From positions 1-30,962 of IMG/VR virus record IMGVR_UViG_3300034418_009359: a stretch of DNA of 30,962 nt. The stretch is one strand, 5' to 3'. Under the pieces are notes generated by a model that saw only the letters and a program-made list of their open reading frames with translations, did not search any database and was not told where the DNA came from. This document shows, one piece after another, positions 24,266 to 29,812 of the stretch. Positions within the stretch are counted from its first letter, which is position 1. Each line of letters starts with the position of its first letter. Source of the DNA: a virus. A program made the position numbers and the translations under genes.

Positions 24266-24960
24266 AAACATATATATTTGATGTAGATGGTACACTCACC
24301 CCCAGTAGAGATAAAATGGACAAAGATTTTAAGTCCTTTTTTATGTCTTGGTGTAAAGATCATATTGTCTATTTGGTAACTGGTTCTGATAGAGAAAAAA
24401 CAATTGAACAAGTAGGGCAAGATTTATACACCGAAGTTAATGGTGTGTTCAATTGTGCCGGGAATGCATTTTATATTAAAAATAGATTGATCTATACGCG
24501 GGATTTGAAGCTTACCCATGATCAAATTACTTGGTTACTAGACACACTTGAATTGAGTAAGACACCATATAAAACCGGTACTCATATTGAGTTTAGACTT
24601 GGTATGGTTAACTTCTCTACTGTAGGTAGAAATGCTACAAGAGAACAACGTGCCGCTTATGTAGCATATGATGAAGAAACTAATGAACGTTTTACTATTG
24701 CACAAGAATTTAATGAAGCTTTCCCTGAACTTGAAGCCACTGTAGCAGGCGAAACTGGTTTAGATATATATAGTAGGGGATATGATAAAGCACAAGTCTT
24801 AGATGAGTTATCTGGGAATGTAAAAGACTTTGTTTTCTTTGGTGATAAAATTTGTGAGAATGGAAATGACCTATCACTGGCACAGGCAATAGGTAGAATG
24901 GGTGGTACCTATCATAATGTAGATTCATGGGAAGATACATATTACCTATTAAAAAAATAA
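24262..24960 (+). CDS. Phosphomannomutase, eukaryotic (PMM/HAD IIB) type
   Basis: About 232 residues. MKTYIFDVDGTLTPSRDKM is the PMM nucleophile motif (DxDGTLTP). IEFRLGMVNFSTVGRNATREQR matches the cap-domain substrate site (FRxGMxNxSxxGR), and FVFFGDKICENGNDLSLA is the FFGDKxxxGGND motif. This is the alpha-phosphomannomutase class of eukaryotes, not the bacterial alpha-D-phosphohexomutase class. It converts mannose-6-P and mannose-1-P, feeding GDP-mannose. ATG 24262 overlaps the previous stop; an alternative start at 24250 adds four residues. Confidence 0.85.
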   Translation: MKTYIFDVDGTLTPSRDKMDKDFKSFFMSWCKDHIVYLVTGSDREKTIEQVGQDLYTEVNGVFNCAGNAFYIKNRLIYTRDLKLTHDQITWLLDTLELSKTPYKTGTHIEFRLGMVNFSTVGRNATREQRAAYVAYDEETNERFTIAQEFNEAFPELEATVAGETGLDIYSRGYDKAQVLDELSGNVKDFVFFGDKICENGNDLSLAQAIGRMGGTYHNVDSWEDTYYLLKK

Positions 24961-24969
24961 GAAAGAATA

Positions 24970-25002
24970 ATGGCACAATTTAAAAAAGATCGGAATTTCT
25001 AA
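24970..25002 (+). CDS. Possible 10-codon leader peptide
   Basis: ATG 24970 gives MAQFKKDRNF and stops at TAA overlapping the next ATG (TAATG). The ribosome-binding site GAAAGAA lies ahead. It could couple translation to the virion gene or be the remnant of a longer protein. Too short to judge. Confidence 0.25.
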   Translation: MAQFKKDRNF

Positions 25003-25853
25003 TGGCTATTTGGAATAAAGACTCACAAGCATATCTTGCAAATAATAAAACATTATTTGAAGCATTTTTACTAGCTGATAAAGATGGTAATCTTATCAAT
25101 TCGTTTGGTGTTGCATCGAATATTCCTATTGCAGCTGGACTCGTTGATGGGTATAGTGCAATACATAAGTTTGGTAGAAATCCAAATGTAGGAAACATAC
25201 CAGAAACTATTTGGATGCACGGAGGACTTTATAGTTATCTTGATGTTGGTTCTGATAGTACAATTTATGCATATAGCGCAAGCTCTGACGATGGCCCTGG
25301 CAACGATGGTGCTCACACGATTACTGTTCAAGGTTTAGATAATGATTTCAATCTAATTGAAGAAACGATTACTGTAAATGGTGCAGCTTCTACTGCTTCA
25401 TTCCTAAGAGTTTATAGAGCATTTGTTGCAACCGCTGGGGTGTTAGCGGCAAATGATGGTAATGTTCTTATATCCACCGCAGCGGCTGGAGGCGGTACAG
25501 TTCTTGCTGATATTGGCGTTATTGGTAGCGGGACAACTACTGGTTTGGGTCAAACTCAACTTGCACTTTATACAATACCAGCTGGAAAAACTGGTTATCT
25601 CACTACTTGGAACATAGGTGTAGCACCAATGAATAATGCTGTCACAGTGACTTTACTAGCAAGAGAACTAGATGGTAGTGCACCATTTAGATCAAAGGAT
25701 ATTGCTGATATCGTAGGCGGATATACTACTCAGAATTATTCGATTCCCTTGCGTTTTCCAGAAAAAACTGATATTGAAGTGAGAGGAACTGGTGACACTG
25801 GTTCAGTTATTTCATCTTCTTTTGATATTATACTAGTAGATAACGAGGCGTAA
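25002..25853 (+). CDS. Probable virion structural protein
   Basis: 283 residues, rich in Gly, Ala, Thr and Asn, no Cys and strongly beta. Segments include FEAFLLADKDGNLINSFG, HTITVQGLDNDFNLIEETI, LGQTQLALYTIPAGKTGYL and VTVTLLARELDGSAPF, a pattern I associate with decoration or tail-associated proteins that carry TIPAGKTAYL-type strands. In the marine T4-like phages I remember, such genes are annotated only as structural. No late promoter box is seen close by. Its position away from the main structural block suggests an accessory or host-range component. Confidence 0.55.
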   Translation: MAIWNKDSQAYLANNKTLFEAFLLADKDGNLINSFGVASNIPIAAGLVDGYSAIHKFGRNPNVGNIPETIWMHGGLYSYLDVGSDSTIYAYSASSDDGPGNDGAHTITVQGLDNDFNLIEETITVNGAASTASFLRVYRAFVATAGVLAANDGNVLISTAAAGGGTVLADIGVIGSGTTTGLGQTQLALYTIPAGKTGYLTTWNIGVAPMNNAVTVTLLARELDGSAPFRSKDIADIVGGYTTQNYSIPLRFPEKTDIEVRGTGDTGSVISSSFDIILVDNEA

Positions 25854-25857
25854 ATAA

Positions 25858-25893
25858 ATGAATATCTTTAAAGAATATACAGAAAATCATTAG
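25858..25893 (+). pseudogene. Orphan capsid-targeting leader (11 codons)
   Basis: Five bases after the virion gene, ATG 25858 reads MNIFKEYTENH and then stops. It closely resembles MKTFKEFTEE at 10454 and the T4 leader, but nothing follows in frame. It looks like the surviving start of a deleted internal-protein gene. Confidence 0.45.
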
Positions 25894-26018
25894 ATTGGTA
25901 TGAACCAACCGCAACATAAAAAAAGTTTAAAAAAGTGTCATTTTTTTGTTTACTTTTGCAAAAGCATAGTATATACTATACAAATAATACAACACGATCT
26001 TGAACATTCGTAAATAAC
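25894..26018 (+). promoter_or_regulatory. Intergenic region with sigma70-like promoter (25949-25977)
   Basis: No gene is visible. TTTACT, a 17-nt spacer and TATACT (25949-25977) form a promoter followed by the tRNA transcript. The -10 lies in a short palindrome, ATAGTATATACTAT. This is the best candidate for driving tRNA-Pro and perhaps the following tRNA genes. Confidence 0.6.
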
Positions 26019-26069
26019 AAAATGGTCTGGGCGGTATCGCTAAGCCGCCCATATATAAAAGCCCATTTT
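26019..26069 (+). other. Structured RNA leader upstream of tRNA-Pro
   Basis: A hairpin GGGCGG ... CCGCCC (26029-26034 with 26045-26050) lies inside an outer pair AAAATGG ... CCATTTT (26019-26025 with 26063-26069). No U-run follows the inner stem, so it is not a standard terminator. It may protect or guide processing of the tRNA precursor. Confidence 0.4.
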
Positions 26070-26099
26070 AGTCTAATCTAGAGTGGTCTTTTATATTTA

Positions 26100-26176
26100 C
26101 AGGGCGTAGCTCAGTCTGGCAGAGTGCCTCCCTTGGAAGGAGGAAGTCAGAGGTTCAAATCCTCTCGTCCTGACCA
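26100..26176 (+). tRNA. tRNA-Pro (anticodon TGG)
   Basis: A full cloverleaf: acceptor CAGGGCG with CGTCCTG, anticodon stem CCTCC/GGAGG with loop CTTGGAA (anticodon 26134-26136), T-loop TTCAAAT and encoded ACCA. C1:G72 is normal for tRNA-Pro. It is separated from the other tRNAs by one small gene. Confidence 0.92.
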
Positions 26177-26267
26177 ATTATGTTGATGTAGTGTAATTAA
26201 CACGCAAACTCGCTTCGATTCCGTAGATTACTCACCAACTTTTTTTACAGAAAACTGAAATTAGTTG

Positions 26268-26295
26268 TTTACTTTCTAGACCAGTATGGTATTAT
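26268..26295 (+). promoter_or_regulatory. Sigma70-like promoter, copy A of a duplicated promoter block
   Basis: TTTACT, 16 nt, TATTAT, then TATAAGGTTT and a ribosome-binding site before ATG 26329. About 80 bases, from the T-run at 26239 to the start codon, closely match 29188-29277. Confidence 0.65.
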
Positions 26296-26328
26296 AATAG
26301 TATAAGGTTTGAAACAAAGGAACATACC

Positions 26329-26664
26329 ATGACTAAGCGTGTATTTGATCAAGAACGGTTTGATATGTGGGATATTGATGGTAAATCAATTGAAAACGTT
26401 ATTGAACATTTCCAATATGAAGTGGATCGGTTGAAAGATGTCCACGAAGGCGCATCTGATTTCAGTTTTTCATTTGATATCGGGTGGTCAGCAGGTGATA
26501 GTGTTGAAGCTTACATTCACTTTATGCGTGATGAAACTTCATCTGAAACGGCTAAGCGCTTAAAGAAAGAAGAAAAGGCTAAGGCTAAAGCCGAGACCGA
26601 TGCCGCTAAGAAGGAAGCTAAAGAACGTAAGGAATTTGAACGCCTTAAGAAGAAGTTCGGCTAA
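26329..26664 (+). CDS. Hypothetical protein with charged C-terminal helix
   Basis: 111 residues. The first part (RFDMWDIDGKSIENVIEHFQYEVDRL) is probably helical, the middle SDFSFSFDIGWSAGDSVEAYIHF beta, and the tail is an Ala/Lys/Glu coiled helix (KRLKKEEKAKAKAETDAAKK). There is no recognised family. It has a host-like promoter and lies inside the tRNA region, so it may be an early accessory gene. Confidence 0.6.
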   Translation: MTKRVFDQERFDMWDIDGKSIENVIEHFQYEVDRLKDVHEGASDFSFSFDIGWSAGDSVEAYIHFMRDETSSETAKRLKKEEKAKAKAETDAAKKEAKERKEFERLKKKFG

Positions 26665-26687
26665 TAAAGGTTCTATAGTTCAACAAA

Positions 26688-26765
26688 GCCCGTGTAGGCC
26701 AATTCGGTAGAGTCGCCTGCCTTAGAAGCAGGATGTTGGGGGTTCGAGTCCCTCCACGGGCACCA
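26688..26765 (+). tRNA. tRNA-Leu (anticodon TAG), short variable loop
   Basis: Acceptor GCCCGTG with CACGGGC, anticodon stem CCTGC/GCAGG, loop CTTAGAA (anticodon 26723-26725), T-arm GGGGG TTCGAGT CCCTC, and ACCA. The D-arm looks like a leucine tRNA (GGTAGA), but the variable region is only ATGTT instead of the long class II arm. The identity rests on the anticodon. Confidence 0.85.
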
Positions 26766-26770
26766 ATAAA

Positions 26771-26846
26771 GCCCTTGAAGCATTGCTGGCGATGCGCCGG
26801 ATTTGTAACCCGGAGATATTCAGTTCGATTCTGAACAAGGGCACCA
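26771..26846 (+). tRNA. tRNA-Thr (anticodon TGT)
   Basis: Acceptor GCCCTTG with CAAGGGC, D-stem GCAT/ATGC, anticodon loop TTTGTAA (anticodon 26804-26806), encoded ACCA. Two oddities: A at position 8 and an A31-C39 mismatch at the top of the anticodon stem. Confidence 0.88.
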
Positions 26847-26854
26847 TAATTCAA

Positions 26855-26945
26855 GGATAGGCAAGCCAATGGGCGGTGGCCGTGGTTTTGAAAACCATTA
26901 GGACTAACCAGTGTCGTGTGGGTTCGACTCCCACCCTATCCGCCA
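26855..26945 (+). tRNA. tRNA-Ser (anticodon TGA)
   Basis: Acceptor GGATAGG with CCTATCC, G discriminator and CCA. Anticodon stem GTGGT/ACCAT, loop TTTGAAA (anticodon 26889-26891), a long variable arm as expected for serine, and T-loop TTCGACT. 91 nt. Confidence 0.92.
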
Positions 26946-26947
26946 TC

Positions 26948-27038
26948 GGTCATGTAGCTTAATGGTAGAGCGGCCGGATTTATATCCCGGAGCCCAGATT
27001 AGGGGACGATCTTGGTTCGAATCCAAGCATGACCACCA
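26948..27038 (+). tRNA. tRNA with anticodon TAT (nominal Ile) and long variable arm
   Basis: Acceptor GGTCATG with CATGACC, T-arm CTTGG TTCGAAT CCAAG, ACCA. The anticodon stem CCGGA/CCCGG has an A-C mismatch and the loop is TTTATAT (anticodon 26981-26983), reading AUA. The variable region is 20 nt (26991-27010) with a CCC/GGG stem, a class II feature not normal for isoleucine. The amino acid is therefore uncertain. Confidence 0.75.
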
Positions 27039-27043
27039 ATTTT

Positions 27044-27117
27044 GCCTCTATAGCTCAATGGTAGAGCAAACGACCTATAATCGTTAGATATAGGTTCAAT
27101 CCCTATTAGAGGTACCA
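27044..27117 (+). tRNA. tRNA with anticodon TAT (nominal Ile), unusual C33
   Basis: Acceptor GCCTCTA with TAGAGGT (G1-U72 wobble), D-arm GCTC/GAGC, anticodon stem AACGA/TCGTT, loop CCTATAA (anticodon 27076-27078), T-arm ATAGG TTCAATC CCTAT, ACCA. Position 33 is C instead of the near-universal T. Second TAT tRNA in a row. Confidence 0.8.
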
Positions 27118-27128
27118 TTACCAACAAA

Positions 27129-27204
27129 GCCTACGTAGTTCAATGGATAGAATCCCGGTCTTCTAAACCGGTTGTTGCAGGTTCGAGTCCTGCCGTGGGC
27201 ACCA
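27129..27204 (+). tRNA. tRNA-Arg (anticodon TCT)
   Basis: Acceptor GCCTACG with CGTGGGC, anticodon stem CCGGT/ACCGG, loop CTTCTAA (anticodon 27162-27164), T-arm GCAGG TTCGAGT CCTGC and ACCA. A regular cloverleaf reading AGA, a common codon in this AT-rich genome. Confidence 0.92.
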
Positions 27205-27209
27205 ATTAT

Positions 27210-27250
27210 AGCAGTATAGCTCAACAGGATAGAACACTCTTCTCAAAAAA
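27210..27250 (+). pseudogene. Truncated tRNA relic, probably tRNA-Leu (CAA)
   Basis: The 5' half of a tRNA is clear: acceptor strand, TA, D-stem GCTC/GAAC, then anticodon-stem CTCTT and loop CTCAAAA (anticodon CAA at 27244-27246). The 3' half is missing: after the loop the sequence turns into A-rich DNA and a TATAAATA late promoter. It was probably cut by recombination at the edge of the tRNA array. Confidence 0.65.
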
Positions 27251-27260
27251 AACATTATTT

Positions 27261-27268
27261 TATAAATA
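27261..27268 (+). promoter_or_regulatory. T4-type late promoter TATAAATA
   Basis: An exact late box directly at the end of the broken tRNA, 30 nt before ATG 27299. It starts a late transcription unit downstream of the tRNA array. Confidence 0.75.
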
Positions 27269-27298
27269 ATAAGGTAATTCAATAAAGGCAGGCAAATA

Positions 27299-27946
27299 AT
27301 GAAGACTTTTCTAGAATATCTTTGTGAGAAAGAAGACCCTTGTTGGAAGGGGTACGAAATGGTAGGCATGAAGAAGAAGGGTGGCAAAATGGTGCCAAAC
27401 TGTATGCCTATTTCTAAAGAAGAGTCAGAGCCTTGCTGTGATGATTGCAAAACAACTCTAATTGACGAGAACGTATATCGTGCTGGTTCAAAAATGTATT
27501 TTCAGCACTTTGTCAACCTGAGAGAAAGATACGAAGCTGGCGAATACAAGCCACAGTCACTTGCCGACCAAGAAATTCTTGAAAGCAATCTCGGTGACTT
27601 TGCTCAGTTCAACGGTCAGTGGATTCCACTTGACCAAATCATGTATGATGACCACCTTGTTGAAAAAGCAGAAGGCGAGAACAAGCCTCTCAACAAGCCA
27701 ATGAGGGGTGGTCCTAAGAAATTCTATGTCTATGTTAAAGATGGCGACCGCATTAAGAAAGTAACATGGGGCGACACAACTGGACTTAAAGTTAAGCTTA
27801 ACGATCCAGAAGCAAGAAAGTCATTTGCCGCAAGACATAAGTGTTCAGAGCAAAACGATAAGACTTCAGCCGCATACTGGGCATGCCGTCTGCCCCGTTA
27901 CGCCAAATCTCTTGGTCTATCAGGTGGAGGCTCATTCTTTTGGTAA
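27299..27946 (+). CDS. Late protein with capsid-targeting leader and Cys-rich segment
   Basis: 215 residues beginning MKTFLEYLCE, matching the T4-type leader with LCE as an LxE cleavage site. The next part (CWKGYEMVGMKKKGGKMVPNC) is a conserved marine-phage segment. ESEPCCDDCKTTLIDE has a CCxxC group. The C-terminal domain KFYVYVKDGDRIKKVTWGD ... FAARHKCSEQNDKTSAAYWACRL resembles a small family common in T4-like marine phages (DUF5872-like, from memory). It sits behind a late promoter. A packaged internal head protein is likely by leader and promoter; no enzymatic role is known. Confidence 0.6.
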   Translation: MKTFLEYLCEKEDPCWKGYEMVGMKKKGGKMVPNCMPISKEESEPCCDDCKTTLIDENVYRAGSKMYFQHFVNLRERYEAGEYKPQSLADQEILESNLGDFAQFNGQWIPLDQIMYDDHLVEKAEGENKPLNKPMRGGPKKFYVYVKDGDRIKKVTWGDTTGLKVKLNDPEARKSFAARHKCSEQNDKTSAAYWACRLPRYAKSLGLSGGGSFFW

Positions 27947-28209
27947 AACCATATCAGGATTTCTGTCTACAAAGTGGCACAAAACTTAGATTATTCAAAG
28001 AAAATGTAGAAGAAGATGAGTTGATATGGCACCAAGACGAGCGAGATAGAGAGATAACTATAGTTGATGGAGTGGGATGGAAACTTCAGTTTGATGATAA
28101 ACTTCCATTTGACTTAGAAATCAACGAAACTTACAAGATACCGAAAATGGTATATCATAGACTACATAAGGGTGAAGGGAATCTCTTAGTCAATATAAAA
28201 GAGAGATAG
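27940..28209 (+). CDS. Small cupin-like protein
   Basis: About 89 residues from TTG 27940 (MVKPYQDFCLQSGTKLRLF), overlapping the previous stop by 7 nt and preceded by GGTGGAGG. The sequence WHQDERDREITIVDG ... MVYHRLHKGEGNLLVNIKE has the short beta pattern of mini-cupins with a late His, as seen in cyanophage conserved proteins. An upstream frame start at 27883 is inside the previous gene and lacks similarity. Confidence 0.5.
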   Translation: MVKPYQDFCLQSGTKLRLFKENVEEDELIWHQDERDREITIVDGVGWKLQFDDKLPFDLEINETYKIPKMVYHRLHKGEGNLLVNIKER

Positions 28210-28210
28210 T

Positions 28211-28244
28211 ATGTGCAGCTGGCTAAAGAAGATGTCTTGCACAT
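28211..28244 (+). other. Inverted repeat in intergenic gap
   Basis: ATGTGCA (28211-28217) pairs with TGCACAT (28238-28244) across a 20-nt loop, between the cupin-like gene and the RNase H-like gene. No T-run follows. It may be a weak RNA structure or chance. Confidence 0.25.
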
Positions 28245-28277
28245 GATGCTAAGGTTTCATTTGATAAGGACTTAATC

Positions 28278-28730
28278 ATGTCTAACTACGACGAAGCAAT
28301 CGAATCTATTAAGGCGTCTTCCAATGAATCTTCTATATACATTGGTTGTGACTCTCAAAAGTATTCAATTGGTAAGAATAGATTTAAGGCTCGTTATACA
28401 ACTGTAATTGTTATTCACAAGGACTCTAAGCACGGTTGTCAAATTTTCCACAACTCAATTGAAATGGAAGACTTTGGTTCACTAAAGCAAAGGCTTCTAA
28501 ATGAAGTAGCTTATGCTGTAGAAGCGGCATCAGCTGTTATTGATTATGTCGGGGATCGTAATCTAGAAATCCATCTTGACATTAACTCTGATCCTAAGCA
28601 TAAGTCTCAAATTGCTATGAAAGAAGCAATTGGTTATGTTCAAGGTATGTTTGGGTTCTCACCTAAGATTAAGCCAGAAAGTTGGGCAGCAACGCACTGC
28701 GCGGACCATGCAGTGAGGTATTTTAATTAA
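28278..28730 (+). CDS. RNase H-like protein, YkuK/DUF458 family
   Basis: 150 residues. The core is IYIGCDSQK (first Asp of RNase H fold), RYTTVIVIH, then NLEIHLDINSDPKHKS (second acidic strand) and KPESWAATHCADHAVRYF, the conserved SWAAxxxADH ending. This is the predicted RNase H-like fold of YkuK. No activity has been assigned to that family that I know of. ATG 28278 has AAGGACTTAATC upstream. Confidence 0.7.
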   Translation: MSNYDEAIESIKASSNESSIYIGCDSQKYSIGKNRFKARYTTVIVIHKDSKHGCQIFHNSIEMEDFGSLKQRLLNEVAYAVEAASAVIDYVGDRNLEIHLDINSDPKHKSQIAMKEAIGYVQGMFGFSPKIKPESWAATHCADHAVRYFN

Positions 28731-28734
28731 AAAT

Positions 28735-28933
28735 ATGACAAAGCGTACATATAAAACTATGGGCTCACCTAAGAAGAGCGGGCGAAAGAAAAAGAGCAAA
28801 AGTTCTAATGTATCATTAATGATACATTAGAAGTTCTAATGTATCATTTAAAGAACAACTTTTATATGTGCTCCCACTGATTGTTGGTGGAGGAATATGT
28901 GCGATTGTCGTCGGACTTTTGAAATTAATCTAA
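28735..28933 (+). pseudogene. Small membrane-protein gene broken by a 31-bp fold-back duplication
   Basis: From ATG 28735 the frame reads MTKRTYKTMGSPKKSGRKK and then KSKSSNVSLMIH, stopping at 28830. From 28832 a second copy of AGTTCTAATGTATCATT restores the original frame: SSNVSFKEQLLYVLPL, IVGGGICAIVVGLLKLI, stop at 28933. Removing the 31 extra bases would give one protein with a basic N-terminus and a C-terminal membrane helix. As read, only a 31-residue peptide without the membrane part is made. It could also be an assembly artefact or a hairpin allowing frameshifting. Confidence 0.6.
28805..28830 (+). repeat. Perfect 26-bp palindrome, with third half-copy at 28836-28848
   Basis: CTAATGTATCATT is followed directly by its reverse complement AATGATACATTAG, and after 5 bases by another forward copy. 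The three units (+, -, +) create the frameshift in the gene that contains them. Confidence 0.9.
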
Positions 28934-28977
28934 TTAATTTAAAGGATAAATAACAAGAACATAAAAGGAGAACCAAT

Positions 28978-29187
28978 ATGATTTGGATTATGCGAGTTAT
29001 TTTATACATCAAAGAGTTGCTATCATTTAATAAGCAGAGTTGGCCAACTCTATATAGAGAAGATCTGGAAAAGCTTACCAAGGCCGAGTTAGAAGAACTT
29101 GGTAGGACTTTTAATCTTGAGCTTGACCGCCGTTATAAGAAAGATACACTTATTACGCAATTGCTCGAGCACGTCAACGGCGAATAA
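28978..29187 (+). CDS. Small protein with SAP-like motif
   Basis: 69 residues. The N-terminal part (MIWIMRVILYIKELLSF) is hydrophobic; the C-terminal half LEKLTKAELEELGRTFNLELD ... KKDTLITQLLEHV matches the SAP / Rho-N helix-turn-helix pattern that often binds DNA. Excellent ribosome-binding site AAAGGAGAA. A GATAAATA sequence at 28945-28952 resembles a weak late box. Function unknown. Confidence 0.6.
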   Translation: MIWIMRVILYIKELLSFNKQSWPTLYREDLEKLTKAELEELGRTFNLELDRRYKKDTLITQLLEHVNGE

Positions 29188-29215
29188 TTTTTTTATAAAA
29201 AAACTAAAATAGTTG

Positions 29216-29243
29216 TGTACTTTTCAAACCAGTGTGTTATTAT
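29216..29243 (+). promoter_or_regulatory. Sigma70-like promoter, copy B of a duplicated promoter block
   Basis: TGTACT, 16 nt, TATTAT, then TATAAGGTTT and an AAAAGGAC ribosome-binding site before ATG 29278. Matches the block at 26239-26328, although the genes downstream are unrelated. Confidence 0.65.
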
Positions 29244-29277
29244 AATAGTATAAGGTTTAAACAAAAGGACAACTCTT

Positions 29278-29496
29278 ATGAAAAATGCTAAGGAATTCGT
29301 AATGGATCATACAACAAATGATGCATATTGGGAAGGCTATGAAGCCTATATGCTAGAAAATTACGGCGGTGAATCTTATAAAGCAATTAATCCATATACT
29401 GGGTTGGATGAAGATGAGTTCTTCGAAGCCTGGGAAGATGGTTATGCTTGGGCAGGTAACCCGCCAAAGCATGCTCGGGCGGGTATGGATGATTAA
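29278..29496 (+). CDS. Small acidic hypothetical protein
   Basis: 72 residues: MKNAKEFVMDHTTNDAYWEGYEAYMLENYGG, then DEFFEAWEDGYAWAGNPP. Aromatic and acidic, with two similar helix units (YWEGYEAY, FEAWEDGYAW). No known family. It has a strong host-like promoter, so is likely an early gene; small acidic early phage proteins are often host-takeover factors, which is only a suggestion here. Confidence 0.6.
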   Translation: MKNAKEFVMDHTTNDAYWEGYEAYMLENYGGESYKAINPYTGLDEDEFFEAWEDGYAWAGNPPKHARAGMDD

Positions 29497-29520
29497 AAAG
29501 TGAGAACTTAAAGAAAAGGG

Positions 29521-29549
29521 TTTACATTGACATAAAAATAGAGTATTAT
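29521..29549 (+). promoter_or_regulatory. Sigma70-like promoter of tmRNA and tRNA-Met
   Basis: TTTACA, 17-nt spacer, TATTAT. Transcription would begin around 29556, just ahead of the tmRNA acceptor piece. TATAAATA at 29547-29554 overlaps the -10, so a late promoter could also act here. Confidence 0.65.
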
Positions 29550-29623
29550 AAATATATTGAAATTGTTGAAGGTGATGAAATAAACTATACAACACGCCGG
29601 GGCAGTACCGGCCGTCTCCACCA

Positions 29624-29690
29624 AAAATAGATTTCTGTACCTATTGTCGGTACAATTTCGAAGGGCACAACGAGGAAGTCTATTTTTGCT
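29624..29690 (+). other. Intervening segment of the tmRNA precursor
   Basis: This stretch joins the CCA end to the coding-piece start and should be removed in maturation. Its ends pair (AAAAATAGA at 29623-29631 with TCTATTTTT at 29679-29687), with an inner hairpin GTACC/GGTAC (29637-29641, 29649-29653). Confidence 0.75.
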
Positions 29691-29776
29691 GGGGACGAAC
29701 TAGGGTCGATTGGTAGTCATAAAGATCATTGAGATTTCCGGCATGATACCGCCGTTATCGGGTCGAACAAATAAAT

Positions 29777-29812
29777 GCTAACGACAACGAAGCATTTGCA
29801 GTAGCTGCATAG
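29777..29812 (+). other. tmRNA tag reading frame (ANDNEAFAVAA)
   Basis: GCT AAC GAC AAC GAA, then codons for AFAVAA and a TAG stop. The AND(N) start and hydrophobic AVAA end match alphaproteobacterial degradation tags, whose C-terminus is read by ClpXP-type proteases. GCT 29777 is the likely resume codon. Confidence 0.88.

Noticed and set aside
26181-26235. tRNA-like stretch with GTGT/ACAC stem, TTCGATT and CACCA
   Set aside because: The acceptor and T-stems do not pair and there is no anticodon arm. At most a decayed tRNA.
29187-29200. T-run after gene 28978-29187 as a terminator
   Set aside because: No convincing hairpin precedes the T-run; it is part of the duplicated promoter block.
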